NCBI RefSeq assembly: GCF_036417845.1
Contig: NC_089990.1
Span: 3,484,001 to 3,548,000 of the forward strand
Origin: Apteryx mantelli
Taxonomy: Eukaryota; Chordata; Aves; Apterygiformes; Apterygidae
Direction: 5' to 3'
DNA: 64,000 bases
Shown here: positions 45,401 through 58,285 of the stretch, piece by piece
How positions within the stretch are numbered: the stretch's first letter is position 1
Layout: every line of letters begins with the position of its first letter
Notes under the pieces: model-generated
What the model saw: the letters and a program-made list of their open reading frames with translations, nothing else
The model's database searches: none
Told to the model about the DNA's origin: nothing
Translations under genes and position numbers: made by a program

Positions 45401-47076
45401 GATTTCCCCAGAGAATGGTCCCTGCAGGCTTTGGCTACCAGGAAGGTAAACAGTCAGGTCCTCAAAACCTAACCCCCAAGAAGCCAAAGATGCCCTGCTT
45501 GTGCCCCACATGCCCAGCACTGGGTGCCCTAGCCCCCTCCTAGGTGCCAGCAAGGACACTCCTGGCCCCAGCTCCTGCCTGCCTGGGCTGGGTGCAAACA
45601 GTTTGTTTTTGCCAGAAGGCTCTAGGCTGGCTCCTTGCGTCCCCCACAGCGTTCTCCGGAGTCCTGCCACCCAGCATTGTTTCCATGCTCTCCTCCACCT
45701 ACAGGGAAGGAATGAAAAGCTGCCTGTATCTCTCCCTCTCTTCCCTCCTTCCCTGCCCGTGCATCTGACTGCTGGTGTCTCTCCCTTCAGGACCAGCCCA
45801 GCCAGCCTCCTCTCCCCACCACCTCGTCCTCTGCCTGTCTCGACATCTCTGCCCCGACAGATGCAGGACTCATTTGCAGACCAGAGGAGAGGGCTTCAGC
45901 AAGGCCAGGGCACAGTTAAGGATGGGTTGTCCACAGCCTGCTGGGAGCTTTCAGGACAACTGAGCCCAACAGAGGAGGGCTGCTTCCTAGTAGGTGACAC
46001 CTACCCCTGTGACAAGGAGGGCATGGCAGACCCTTCAGGCAAGGCAGGCTGTCACTTTTGCAGGAGCCAGCAGCCTGCTGGTGCATGGCATTGAACATGC
46101 TGGTACTTGCACAGCAGAAAGCCAAACTCGGGCAGGGAAAGAGGGAAGCTTTTGGTGGATGTGACCTGAGCTGAGTGTGTTTGCACCCACCCTGCATGCC
46201 CGCCTGCAACATGACCACAGTGGGTGCCATGGGGTGTCCTGCTCCAGCTCCCTTCCCCTCCCAGCAAGCCATGCAAAGCCCTGACCCTTCTTGGAGATGC
46301 TTGGACTGCTCAGGCAGTTCAGGAGGGAGCTTGCTCATCTTGTTCTACCCCTCTCGCTCCTTGCTTAATCTGCTGGGCTGTTCATTAACCAACTCGGATA
46401 GCTGCTGCCGGGCAATGCATCTAACACCCACCCTGGGCCAATAAGCCCTGACAAAGCCAGCAAGAGTTCTGCCCAGCTGCAAGCCTGCCATTTACCCAGG
46501 ACTCCCAGAAACCAGAGACCTTCCTCTCTCTGCCCAGCTCAGGTGAGCCTCACCTGCTGGCTCAGAAACACCTGGGGGAAGGAAAAGGGAGAACCACAGC
46601 ATGAGCGCTGATGTTCCATTCCCTGAGGAAACTAGACTAGAAAAAGGTCAGACTCCTTCTCTGCCCTGTGGTATCTTAGCCCTTAGCATTCACCAGAGGC
46701 ATATTTATGAGCTCGTCTCTGTGACCAGAATGCAGAAGGAAGTTTGAAATCTAGCTCTGCGGGTTGTCTCTCTTGCTCTACTTTGGGAAACACTTCGCAG
46801 CTATAACGCATGAGGAGAGCTGAAGCGCTCCTTAAATACAAGCTGATGGGGGGCTGGAGCTAACTGCCTTCCCTATCAACAGGAACAGAGGACGTCCCGT
46901 CTGCTCTGCATACAGACATCCGCGACCACCGCAGAAAGCTGCCATGAGAAAGGCCCGCAGACTCTTACCTGAGACAGTGGGTGGGCAGTGCTGCTGTGCT
47001 GCGCCTGATCTGCAACATGCCACTCAGGACACCGTGGGAGGACATAGGGCCATTCCTGCATGACCAGCGGCTGCAT
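27422..47076 (-). CDS. DRP2: DRP2, dystrophin-related protein 2 (23 coding exons)
   Basis: Dystrophin-family scaffold that in Schwann cells binds dystroglycan and periaxin. Coding exons in order: 47076-46969, 42755-42622, 41746-41590, 40361-40241, 39389-39121, 38623-38477, 37974-37896, 36989-36929, 36517-36456, 36155-36081, 34322-34121, 33912-33827, 33085-32928, 32785-32619, 32011-31900, 31504-31368, 31075-31010, 30185-30120, 29822-29679, 28982-28745, 28617-28497, 28339-28253, 27441-27422; total 938 residues (human 957), frame kept. Start [16 protein letters not shown] matches the human N-terminus. Spectrin-type repeats (about 80-335), WW domain (about 340-372, [20 protein letters not shown]), EF-hand-like region (380-555), ZZ zinc finger (about 590-650, [28 protein letters not shown]), then SSP-rich linker and coiled coil (760-865, [20 protein letters not shown]) follow the human order. 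N-terminal exon 2 is shorter than human. The last 20-nt exon (tail GMTSLI) is the least certain part; reading through the previous donor would give a different 15-residue end. Confidence 0.96.
33290..33605 (-). mobile_element. old CR1/L3 LINE fragment, ORF2 C-terminus
   Basis: On the minus strand the translation holds a decayed form of the CR1 ORF2 tail ([23 protein letters not shown], compared with the family GSRFKTNKRKYFF). It lies in DRP2 intron 12 in the same direction as the gene. Strong divergence implies an ancient, inactive amniote-age copy. Confidence 0.8.
35390..36040 (-). mobile_element. old CR1/L3 LINE fragment, reverse-transcriptase region
   Basis: The plus strand is the complement of the CR1/L3 RT region: CTTGTCAAAAGCTCTATGGC, CAGATCCCCATCTGTCTGCT, GAGAGCCATGCATCACGTTG, CACATGTCTATTAATCTTAC and CTCCTGGGTGAGCCCCTGCC align stepwise with the family consensus I know. 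About 650 bp, heavily diverged, in DRP2 intron 10 and in the gene's direction. Confidence 0.75.
42756..46968 (-). other. DRP2: DRP2 intron 1 (between coding exons 1 and 2)
   Basis: About 4.2 kb without recognisable exons. It holds an AT-rich block with several homeodomain-like TAAT cores at 43741-43872 and a GC-rich patch near 44860-45130. Otherwise I see nothing specific. Confidence 0.7.
43741..43872. promoter_or_regulatory. candidate homeodomain-site cluster in DRP2 intron 1
   Basis: Within about 130 bp: TGTGATAATTAGCCCC, GGTGATTAATCAACC, CATAATTAACCGCATTAGCG. The block combines TAATTA-type cores and an ATTAATCA motif, unlike the flanking GC-richer intron. Candidate enhancer by pattern only. 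Confidence 0.3.
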
Positions 47077-47121
47077 CAGAACCGATGTTCATGGGGATGG
47101 AGACGACTCCGGGCACAAGCA

Positions 47122-47122
47122 C
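47122..47122 (-). other. DRP2: splice acceptor of the DRP2 start exon
   Basis: Minus-strand GCTGCGTTTCAG ends just before 47122, 46 nt upstream of the start codon. The exon with the start codon is therefore probably exon 2 or later, and the true 5' end lies to the right, in an upstream noncoding exon. Confidence 0.55.
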
Positions 47123-47229
47123 CTGAAACGCAGCATGAGAGCCCCTGGATCAGCTCACATCTCCTCATGGAGATAACCTCTTCCCAGCTGCCCACCGTGC
47201 TTCCTTCATGAAGCATGCAGACTAGGAGG

Positions 47230-47415
47230 ATGCAATATATTTTTTTAATTTTAGTGCTAACATTACAATCTTTTTTCATATAAATGTCCAACTCCTTTTT
47301 GCACCTAGTTATATAATTTGCTTTAACAATATCCTGTGTTAGTGAGTTCCACAGATTATGTTGCATCTTAAAAAGAGTTGGGATTTTTGAACTACAAGAG
47401 ATGCCCAACAGAGTT
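47230..47415 (-). mobile_element. old CR1/L3 LINE fragment, ORF2 C-terminus
   Basis: Minus-strand translation gives HNLWNSLTQDIVKANYIT followed by KKELDIYMKK, a decayed form of the CR1 motif NLWNSLPEDVVKA..FKKELDKFM. It lies just upstream of the DRP2 start exon. Confidence 0.8.
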
Positions 47416-47419
47416 TAAA

Positions 47420-50400
47420 AGCATAGGGGAAATAAGATCTCACTGCCCTCAGGGCACTGTCACGACTATTTATGTTTAAACATCTTCAGACATGTTATTT
47501 TTCCCTTTTATCTTCAGAAGGAACATTTTCTAGAGCTTCAGTCATCCATACATGCATCTCACAAGACCAGCTACCTTGTTATGAGTTCTTACTCATTATG
47601 AATTTTTAAATTTACTCTTTTTATTTGGTTTTTAAAACTGTATGATCCATAAAGCCAGTTAACAGTGGTCCCTTGTCTACTCTACAGATCTGAAACACAA
47701 CCTCTGGCCACCGTGCTGCTTCTTTTGGTTTTCACTGTAACGGAGCTAAAACAGTGAGCTATTCCCCAGCACCAGCATCATCTCAGCTTTACAGAAAGCC
47801 ATGAGAAAATAAAGCCCAGAGAATGGTGCAAGGTAACGGTTTACCTGAGTCAGACAAATCTCTAGAACGATCATGCAACTGTACATTTGGTCGGTTGTAC
47901 CACAAGAGGTACAAACATGTTCACAGCAGGTTGGAGACTTGACATGCAAAAATTGTGAATACTACGCAGGGCCTTGCCCATAAAGGTTCGGCACTTCCAG
48001 GGTCAAACAGATTGGCAGCTCGGGAGCGATGCTCGAGTATTGCCTGTGAAGGGCTAAGATGCAGTGCTGAGGGATTCTGTGATTGCTTTTCTGCTTTTAG
48101 AAGGGGACCGTCACCTGGCTCCAGCCACCAGACCTCACGTTAAAGCGGAGGTAGGGCTGCCTCCAAGGTACAGGCAGAGTGATGCTGTTGGAAGAAGGTG
48201 CGTTGCCTCCTTCACATCCAGCCCACTTGGATCAGCTGAGACACTTTGTGCTTGGTCCTGGCAGGGCAGGAGCAGGCAGCATGTCCTCCCCAGCCAGCAA
48301 CTGCAGCGGACAGCCAGGCGAGGAGAAAGCCCCAGGCTCCGGCACACACTGCCCATCTCTCGCACGTTCCCATCCCTCCCTCCCTTGCCTGCGCTTTCAC
48401 TGCCTCTCCCCGCTCCATTACACACATTAAGAGAGCAGCTTATCCTGTTATGATTTTTTAATCCTTTAGCAGTTTCTAGAGCCATAATTCTCTCCTTCTC
48501 CAGCAGAACAGCCTGTGCTGAGCTCTCCAAATGTGCTGATAATCCCAAGGTCCTGTCCTCTACTCTTCCTGCCCATTTGCACAAATGAGTATTACAGATT
48601 GTGCATCACAGCATCCCCCATCCTCCTCCTGTCACCAGCACTAGCAGGGTTATCACGAAACATTAACGATTATAAATCCCAGGGTCTTCAGAGCCCCACG
48701 ATGTTAATGGGGCAAATTCACCTCGTGTAACTCCAAGGGAGCGGTGGATTATTTCTGCCTTTGGCAGAAGATACTAACAAGCCCTACATATGCCTTATTC
48801 CCCCAACATTTACCCTATTATGAGGTCTGAGCTGTTGATGAACATCTAACTAACCTAGATGAGGTTAGCCAAGTTGTTCCATCTAGAGGAGATAAAATTC
48901 TCAGGGCATGGAGAGCTCTTTTGACTCAAATATGCTGTCAGAGGAATCCCACTGAGCTCTACTACATAGCTAAAAAATTCATGGCATTTTGCTGATGAGA
49001 TTCTGCAGTGTCTCATGGTAGCTACCATTCCAAAGCTCTCAGTTTTCTGAGTTTTGCACAAAACAAGCCTCCATGCAGTGTAGCTGTGGCTCTGAAAAAG
49101 GAGAAGGGAATACCATGTCCTACAGGTATCTGCATGTAGGATGTGGTGGGTGTCCATGCTCCCTAACAGTATTACAAACAGGAGAAGAGCCCTTTCGGCA
49201 CCTCCTGGGTGCTGGGCTCCTGAATTCCTTGAACGATGACAAAGTTTGGGAGGACACAAAGCCATGGCACAAGCGAACAAAAGCCTGTCTGAGGCAGCAG
49301 TCGCAGAACAAGAGTTGGAAAGCTAAGTGCTGGCTAAGGCTTTTGGCACTACCTCAAGCATATCCTGTGCAATACCTTGTTCCCACAGTGAACCTTCCTT
49401 ACAGATTTGGTGGCAAGATCTGAGCTGCTCTTTGCCACTCTCAGAGAGCAAAGACAAAGTCGAGATATGGAGAACCCAAAATAACTTGGAAGTAACTACA
49501 TACAAAGAAAGATACTTGATGGGAGAGACAACTAGGCGATGAGGCACAGCTGCGAGTAAACCAACTACATGTGATCGCTTGCCAAATTCCCTGCTCTTGC
49601 AGGAGCGAGGCGAGGAGAAATGCTCTTGATCTCTGCTCCTTTGCTGTGGCACACAAAATAGCTCTGGCTCTTGCACTTTTACTTTCCAGCTTCAGTATGG
49701 TACACAGTCTGGGCACTGCAGCATGCAGAGTAGATGCTCTGTGGATGCTTCTGGACTAACTGCCTATTGCTTGCTGCCTACGCTTGTCAAGAACCGGGCT
49801 GTGCGATCCGCCTCGCCTCTCCCACACCAGTGCTCATCCCTGTGCACTCTGCTATTTGTTGATGCTGGAAATCACGCATGCTACTGCCATATGACAAGGT
49901 CAATGAAAGAAATTTAGACATTGGCAATTAAAATGGCCTGGCTAAAAATCCACGCTAAATGACTGTAGACATTCAAAGGTTGTTACCTTTGAGGGGTGGA
50001 GGGGAGAGAGCGCACAAAATACAAGGTGTAATTAAGAAAACTCTATCTGACTATCAGTGTAAGAGGGAGGTGAAGGAGGCTACAATGCAGGCGACCTAGG
50101 GAAGGGAGAAGCTCCAACTCTCTTGATCATTGAACCAGCTGGACAGAACAATCTCCTGCAAATCCAGTCCTGTGCTGAGAGGCAGCACAGCTTCTTATCA
50201 GCTGTGATCCCTCCGTAGCCTGGTGCTGTGGGGAAGCGTTTCTGCCTGCCATGCCCCAAACAAGAGGAAGGTGAAGGTATGCTATGCTTTCAAGAAGAAA
50301 GGCAGTTGCTGATGGAGATCAGTATGGCCCTGCATGTGTAGTGAGAGACAGATCCATCTCCCAGGAGCTGAACCAGGGTCAGGGCGGGACAACCATAGCG

Positions 50401-53400
50401 TGCAGAATGGCTGATCCTGTTGTGCCTGTGCAGAAGCGCATGCACAAGGGAATACCAAGCAGCCTAGAGCTTCCCCTTTCTGGATCAGTCCTAGGGCTAT
50501 ATGAAAACATCATATTAACTACAGTCTAATGCAAGTGCAGCATCACCTCTAGGCCTTGCTACTAGCTCAGTGGAGGCTCTAGGAGATGGCACCCACTGTA
50601 CAAGCAGCTTTCCCAAAGAGGAGAAAGCTCACACCTTTCACGGTCACCTTTCATACTAGCCTGGGCAAAGGGAACTGCAGGAACCAGCTCCATGCTGTGC
50701 AGCCAGAATGCCACTTTCCACAGCTTATTACACAGGCTATCCCTTCTGGCCCTGCTGAGGACTGGGGAGCTATGTGGCTGGGCATCCCCACCAGATTCAA
50801 AGTTAAGTTGATCTTCTGGGCACATTCCTGTGCAAGAGGGAAAAATCCAAGCCCTATGTAACGGGGAGCTGGTGAAAATTTCCATCTGAGCTCATCATGA
50901 GAAACGGCCTCATGGTTCACCACAAAGCAGGCACTGGGGCACTCCCCTGCGGTGGAGAGCATGGAGTGAAACCTTTCCCGCTAGTGTCTCTCACATGGCA
51001 CCTGGCCTTTCCTGGAGGTACCTGCTCCAGGCACAAAGGTGATCAGACCGCTCTAGAAATGCGACCTCCTTACATGTGGGAGATTGCTTAGCATCCTCCC
51101 ACATCAAAAGCACCCAAAACATGCCTCTGCTCTTAGTATACATTAAGAAATACAGTGTTACATGTTTCACACTGCTGTGTTAAAACTTCCACATTAGTAA
51201 CCAAGCCACAACCATTCAGCCTAGCGATGATCCTCTAGTTGGAAAATAAGGAAGTCAAAAGTCTTGATGTTACATTCCAGTAGTTGAATGCTCCCGCATC
51301 AAGGAGTGCTCAAAACGAAGCGGTTGCCTTTTTCCTCTTCCCGCTTGAGCTGTACCTGTTACAAAATCAGCAGTGGAGAGCCTGGCTCATTGCACTGCTT
51401 TCCAAGCTGTCTGACAAAGGCGGCTATAATGGCCCTTGCTCAACCAGTTCTGCTTCAGCTCTGCAACATGACTTATTGCTCTCCTCAGGGATCTCTGCAT
51501 TGCTCCTATTTACAGCTCCATCGCAGCAGCAGTGCTGACTGGCTGGAAGGCAGCACTCAGGTACACAGGCTGTGCCCCATCTTCTGCAGCATCTTCTCCA
51601 TCCCGTGCAAGAGAGAGAACAGCTTACCACAAGAGCATGAGCTGCACAAGACTATTTCTTCCTGCACCTTTTTAGGTACTGACATCCAGGAGCATTTCAC
51701 TGTCATTGTTAAAAATAGCCCTGATACAACCCCAGATCCAAAGTCTCCTAAATTTCAAGTGAATTCATGTTGTGGGCTGACCCGTATCTCTACAGTTAAC
51801 TCCCAGGATTAGGCACCTTTCGTGGAAACTAGAATCCAATGTCAGATTTGACATTTGCAGCTCTCTACTCTCTATAACGACAGCAAATAGGTCAAGAAGG
51901 TCTTTCTATCACAAGGCTTATGCTTTGAATTGCTAATTTCCTCCAAAATGTTCCTCTAGACTGAAACTTTCCACTTCAGTTCTTGGCCCATAAGGAAAAA
52001 ATATGGCAACATTATGAGGCAAGGCAGCGCAGCCTTTATCCCATGAGGGGAATGGAAATACAAACACATTCCCTGCTGCTGGAAATGTTAATGACTTTGT
52101 TGTTGTTTAACTTACTGAACAAGAGAAGTAATAACATTTTAGCTCAGCATGCTCAGTGTCCTTTGAGGGGAAAGGTGGGAGGCTTGCGGATACTTCAAAG
52201 TTCAGCTCCCATGTATGTACTAACAAAGGGAGCATTCCCAAGCTGGCAGAGACAGCGTGATAGCACATCCTGTTCCAGAATAAATTGCCTTCTGCACATA
52301 TAAATAAATAGTTTAAGCCTGGGATCTAGGGCCAGCAGACCTACTTCCCAAGACCCCACTAGGTCAAGATTTGGTGAGAGAAGGAAGGGAAGGTTTTGTC
52401 CCACTGGGACCAAGCCTACAAATAACACACATCTCCCTCCTGGAGCATAGGTTCTTCATCTCCATGTTTTTACAAATCAGGAGTAGATAGCCAGTCTCCT
52501 TAAAATCACCCCACTATCCCCCAAATCTCACTTGTTCTTTTATGCAAGGAAAGGGGACAGGGACCATCAGCAATATTCCACATGGACAGGCATTTAGAGG
52601 CCCATCTTCCAAGGGCAGAAAGCCCAGATGCCGAAGCTGTAGCTAGGTTTAGCACTGCATGTGTCGTAGCACACCGAGCTGACAGGAACCGGTACCTTCT
52701 CCCACTGCCTCTCCTCACAGGCAGAACAGGACACCTCCACCTAAGCACCCAGGTCCCCTTCATTAATTATAACGATAAGGCAGCTGTCCTTAAGAAGTGA
52801 CATAAAATCTCTGCTGTATCTGGTAGCGACCCAGTGGCACAGAAGATATTGTATTCACTGAATGCGGGTGAAGTGAGGCACTCTTGCATCTACGGAGTCG
52901 CATTATTAAATGACCATTTGGAGCTGGAGTTCATAACCAAAATGAACTTTTAATTCAAGGGATAAATAGGTGGCACAAGTCCTAATAAAGAAGAAAGGTC
53001 TCTTCTGCTTGCTCACTCAATCTCAGTTTTCCCAGGCAAAAGAATGTATATACACACAGTGTCTTCTGTAAAAACCCAAGCTGAAATATTCCACCAATTA
53101 CATTCTTGCACCAGGAAATAGGGAAGTCGATGTCCCTAGCTGACCAGATGAGTGTGGGTGCCTGCCCACAGCAAGGCCATGCAGAACTGAGTGTTCCTCT
53201 CGCTGCTTAAAAATAACTTATGGCAATTTATTTAGGAAGACTGAAATCTAAAATTCTTTCACAGGCTCTTCCCAGCTTCACAACTGGGTTTTAAGCTGCT
53301 GTCTCCAAAAGTCACTTTGCGTAGGAATTCTTCCCATCTCCTCTCCTCCTCCTTCAATTAGGCAAGTAATACAAATAATTATCCTAGCACCTCGACAACC

Positions 53401-56040
53401 CAGCTGCAAACACAGCCCCACTGTGGGAGACAGGGAGAAGTTGCAGTCTAACAGACCCGCCAGACGAAAGGAGCAGGGGAAGGTGCAAGCATCCTCCCCA
53501 CCTCAGCCAGGGAACAGCAGGGGAGCCATAACTTGCCTAGTGACTGGAAGGAGATTGAAACAACCTTAAAAATTGAACCCAGTTCTTCAGAGACTCGGTC
53601 ATGTTCTGTAGCCTTGAAAACAGCCTATTTAACCCACTAAAAATCCTGAACCTTGTCTTTGTCTTTCTCCTCTAACAACCCGAGCTCTCCCTTCCCTGCT
53701 GTCAGAGACAGGAAAGGAGTCTTGCTGCATTGTGCAAAATGCATCATCCATTTGCCATACTGTATAAATGATTAGCAGTGACGGGAAGAGCACGCTAACC
53801 GTACAGTGTAAACCAAGGTAACGCTGTGCTAACTTCTGGCTTCCTTGATGCTTTGTTTCTCAGTCTCAGTGTTAAATTAACATATGTCTGTGTGCTGAAT
53901 ATTCTTTCCCCTGCCAAAGCATGGCTTTTTAAACTCCCAGCCACAGCAGTGGGTTCTCTGGTCTTGTGAGGCAATGCATTTTATAAGGGGCTTGTGTGCT
54001 GCATGAAGTCACATTTCCTTTCCTTTTCTTTTCTGAGATGCATAAGAGCTACCGTATTCTTATGCTAGGGAAAACAGTAAAGGAAAAGGGATGGAGCTAT
54101 TTCGGTTCAGTTCTTAAGAACTCGGTTTGATCTTTATATGCCTGTGAAAATGAGGTTGGTTGAAGAGTGAATTCTGTCTGCTCAGTACGTCCTGTTACAT
54201 GAGATTTACAATTCCACTTTTGTGCTTTTATCATTGGCACCTAGCCTAAAGTGAAAGTCTTGAACGTATTCATCAAAATAGTATTATAGTCAGAAATTCA
54301 CCATTCATCTCAAGAACTCAGGGCTCTTGTTTGAATCCATTTATCTAATCCCTTCACTAACCCATTTTGTTTAGTTTTAAAAAGAGCCAATCCGAACAAC
54401 TCCATCCGTGGTTACAGTCCTGGCCATTTTTACCGAGTGTGATTTACCTGTCTCAGGTATTAACTAGCAGAGAGACTGTCCTCATCTTAATTTCTTTAAC
54501 TAATAAAGAAAACTTGGACACAGCCTTACAATGTGACACCCAACTGCCTTCCCACTCCAACACTCAAGGCACGTGTGCTCCTGGACACAGCACTGCGAAA
54601 CCAGATAGTTTGAAATTCCCTGGCTATATGCCATTCCCTTTTTGGAGTCCCATTCCACACTTGCTCGCACCAGAGTCCTGCCTGGCAATCCACGTAGCGG
54701 TCGAGAGCAGCTTTCCCCATGTGGAACTGGCAGGTAACAACGCCAGATCGAACCAAAACCAGGACAGGCACACACACACGCAGATCTGTCAGGAAAAGGG
54801 AAATCCTCCCAACATGACTGAGCCCTACGGCTGGCACTTTGCATGGTGTATTCAGGTAGGGGGCTGTAGTAGAGCAATAAAGACCATTAAAAAGAACAAT
54901 AAAGCAAAAATTCTCATGGCTCCAGAGAGATCAGCGAGAGCCAGGAGGGAAGGTGTGAGGGACCTAGTGTAAGGGCACGATAAAACACAGACTTACGAAG
55001 GCTTGATTAGAATTTTTTTCAATGCTAAAACCCAAAATCTTGCTGTCAAACACGAGTTCTCCCACAGCCAGCACAGCATTTAAAAGCACAAGAGCAAATG
55101 CTTCACACCCTTGCCACAGCACAAGAACAGTCCCAGCAAAGAGACCCTGTTAATAAAGTGCTGATAATTTCATCATCGGAGCTATGTGCCCACCGTGCTG
55201 TGGAGAAGGGGAGACTTAAGGGAAAGGACTGGACTGGGGACCAGTAATAATCTGTCATGCCGGGCAGGACTAAATCTTCATTGACTGCTCCCTAAACTGC
55301 CCTGTCGGGAAAGGAGAGGGAGGCAGAGAGCTCAGCCTCGGAGAGCAGCAGATGTCCCACGTCTCCTGTGGATGGTCTGTAGCAGTTCTGGGCTGCCCTC
55401 CTCAAAAGGAAGGTCAGTGGCAATAGAAGGCCTTGGGAGAGGAGGAGGGATAAGCGAAAGGGATTGGGAAGAAGCTGGGGAGAGGGAGGGCAGAAACACA
55501 AAGGGAGCAAGGCTGGACTGGGCAAGAAAGTGAATGAAAAGGGCAGAGCTGGGACTACTGCCCGATCCCAGCTTACTACTCAAAAAATATTTCAGGCTCT
55601 GCTTTGCCTGCGGTCTAATCCCTTCAGGAGAATGCTAGAAGGCCACCACACACCCTGCTTTAAGCAGCCCTTCAGCTCAGCCAAAAACACTGCCAGGAAA
55701 AATAAGCCTTCAGTGTGAACAGAATCAAAGCTAGCGATAACTGGGATGCTTGATACTATTGCTTGCCTTCGGAATTTGCATCGCTTGCCATTTCTTGGCC
55801 TCTCCCCTGGGGAATCAGTCTGGGCTACCTTTCTCTCTCCCACTGTGTCCCCCCCACCCATTTTTTCCTCCTCTGCAAGTTTCCTTACCCACACGTACAT
55901 GGACGGTGTTACTGTGAAGGGATATGCACATGCACATACGCGCACAAACACAGAGTGTATTTCCGAGGTTAAACAACCTTCGATATTTTCCCCTTTCCAG
56001 CACAGCCAGGATCCAAGTGGGAAACAAATTTTGTCATGGC
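47420..56040. other. noncoding stretch upstream of the DRP2 start exon
   Basis: About 8.6 kb. All open frames are short and unlike any family I know, codon patterns are random, and no splice-flanked coding exon was found. Presumably a DRP2 5' intron. Several poly-purine and AT-rich patches but no clear repeat family. Confidence 0.6.
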
Positions 56041-56044
56041 CTAC

Positions 56045-56130
56045 CTTCCGATTCCGCCAGGTCTGAAACGCAGGCAGCAGCCGGGCTTCGGGAGCGGGGA
56101 CTGGGGCTGCCTCTGTGAATCAGCAAAGAA
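56045..56130 (-). other. DRP2: candidate DRP2 5' noncoding exon
   Basis: On the minus strand a GC-rich segment with several CpGs (CCGCTCCCGAAGCCCGGCTG) runs into GGAATCGGAAG followed by the donor GTAGGC. It is the only CpG-bearing, donor-ended block I see within 17 kb upstream of the start exon. Speculative. Confidence 0.2.
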
Positions 56131-56382
56131 GTCCCTGTGACAGGGATGCATGCTGAGGCTCAGCGCTGCCGTGTGCACGCTCTCACCGTCTCTCCTCCTC
56201 CACCGCCCCGTGCTGCTGGGTTGCTATGCAATCATATCACCAGGAGTAACAGCATCTCTCCAAGCCTGGGAAGAGATACCCTTGACTCGGCAAACGCGGG
56301 AGGAACAAGGACAATCCCGCAAAGTGCCTGGACCTTTTGGAGGTCCCTTGGCTAACGATCAGTCCGAAGGAGGGGAGGGAGA

Positions 56383-56485
56383 AGAGTGGAGATGCAAAGA
56401 CAGACACACGCATAGGAGGAGGAGGAGACAAAATACACATGGAGAGAGACAGAGAGAAGGGGAGAGAAAGGGAGGGGGGAGAAAT
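56383..56485 (+). repeat. purine-rich (GA)n-like simple sequence
   Basis: GAGGAGGAGACAAA, GGAGAGAGACAGAGAGAAGG and similar runs for about 100 bp, almost free of pyrimidine blocks. Confidence 0.7.
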
Positions 56486-57034
56486 ACAAATGCACAAAAG
56501 GCGCTGTAGTCTGACCTCCGGAGACCTGACACAGACTGCTGGACTCGGACACGCTTCCTGCTGCTGGCCGATGTCTCTCAACTGCATTTCAGGGCTGGCA
56601 GCTCTCATCTTGTGTTAGGTTCGGCCATGTGTATGCTGGAAAATGCTAGACACTTTCACCTTGTTTCTGAACAGCAATTTGGATGTCTGGCACAAGATTT
56701 AATAACTTTAAGTTTAAAATGGGCTATTTTTAAGTTAAGGAGGAAAAATAAGATAATCACTTAATTTGAGATATGCTTCCTATTCTCCTTAAGAAAGGAA
56801 AATAAGTAAAAGAGCAGCCAGTTCTCCAAGCTGGGTAGAAAGATCTGCTCCAAGATTTTTTTTTTAAATGTCAGGGTATTCTGTCTCAGCTCACCAGAAA
56901 CAGAAGGATTTGAGCTGCTAACTTGGCTGAGGACACAAGCAGACCTAGAGTTTGGATTCCAGTTCGTCCGTAACAAATAGTTTGCAATTCTTTAGATCCT
57001 TCCATCCAAAGATTTCAAACTCTGTTTGAGATGC

Positions 57035-57172
57035 CAATGATATTATTCCCACATTACACAAAAGAAAACAAACAGAGTTAAGTAACTTGGTCAAGACAAG
57101 TCAGAAGGAGGATACAGATCTGATCTCAGTCCTGTGCTTTAGCCACTAGACTGCCTCTGCCTCTCCTTGGGA
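57035..57172 (-). mobile_element. MIR SINE fragment
   Basis: Plus strand reads ATTATTCCCACATTACACAA, GAGTTAAGTAACTTGGTCAA, then CAGTCCTGTGCTTTAGCCAC and TAGACTGCCTCTGCC, which is the complement of the MIR consensus (poly(A)-proximal ATAATA..GTAAAATGGG and CTTGGGCAAGTTACTTAAC). Ancient, shared by amniotes. Confidence 0.8.
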
Positions 57173-58246
57173 AAATTAAAGCTCAGGAAACACTAACTTC
57201 ATGTTCCTTTTCATAACAACTTTTAAGGAGCCCTAGTCCCTATCTTCACAGGGCTCACAAAATAAGGATGTTAATTCTCCACTCATACAGTCATGTTCTA
57301 CAGAAATATCACTGCTTTCACAGTCCCTCTGTTTATAAAGGACACCCATTTTCACATATTTAGTGCCCACAACTGGTAATTCTACTGTAACTCAAAATGA
57401 AGCTCTGCTTCATTCATAGATGTTCAAACCTGTCAGAATGAATATAACCAACTCTTCGCAACTCCGCAACAACAAGTGATTTCTGACACAAATGACAAAC
57501 CATTCCCAGCGACACATGTTCCCAGCGGCACACGGCCCTCTGTGGGCTATAGATGGACATACAGCGGACAAGAAATGGTGTTGCATAGAGCAGCAGTGCC
57601 CTACCTGCCTCAGTTACCCATTGCCACAGTGAGGGTGGTGGGGAGGTCAAGTTCACATGTCAGTTTTGGGACCTTTGGAACAAAATTTTTTCTAATCCCA
57701 CAGCACTGTTGGAAGGTGCATACGAACAGGATCAGAAGCCTTTCTAGGTCACCACCTTAAATCCGGAGAAGGCAGTCAAAATATATGTGATATTCAGTAA
57801 AACACTTTGGGGAGAGTCCTCAAGAAACCAATGTGCTCACCACAGTGGTACTAGCTAGAAGCTCCAGCACAGGAGTTGCCATTCCGAGGAACCTTTCCTT
57901 TCTTCCTAGGTAAGCAAATAAAGTCAGGAGCAGAGTCCATCAGCACATAGTGAGGCACGATGTGAAGAAACCTCACATAACTATATTGAAATGGGACCTA
58001 AGTACCAACCTGAGACATGTGCATACTCCACACCTTCTGCTTTTAAAAGCTGCTTCAATAGCTTCTATTTCCGCAACAGCTGTACAGATGCAACAAACTT
58101 CTCGCTCTGAAAAGCCATATTTAGACAAAAAAGACTAGGTAGGGATAGAAAGGCAGAACAGAACCGAGTCTTTTCTGGGCTATTTTTGTGCATACATACA
58201 CAGACAAAAATAATAGGTCCTGGATTAACTAAGGAGAGTGGAGGGG

Positions 58247-58285
58247 GAAGGAAAAAAAAAAAAGAAAGAAAAGAAAAGAAAAAAG
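58247..58285 (+). repeat. A-rich simple repeat
   Basis: GGAAAAAAAAAAAGAAAGAA and following AAAGAAAAGAAAAAAG; low complexity, possibly the tail of a degraded retroposon. Confidence 0.7.

Noticed and set aside
48640-48770. Possible old interspersed repeat (GGCAAATTCACCTCGTGTAA)
   Set aside because: It recalls a common amniote repeat phrase, but the match is too short to name a family.
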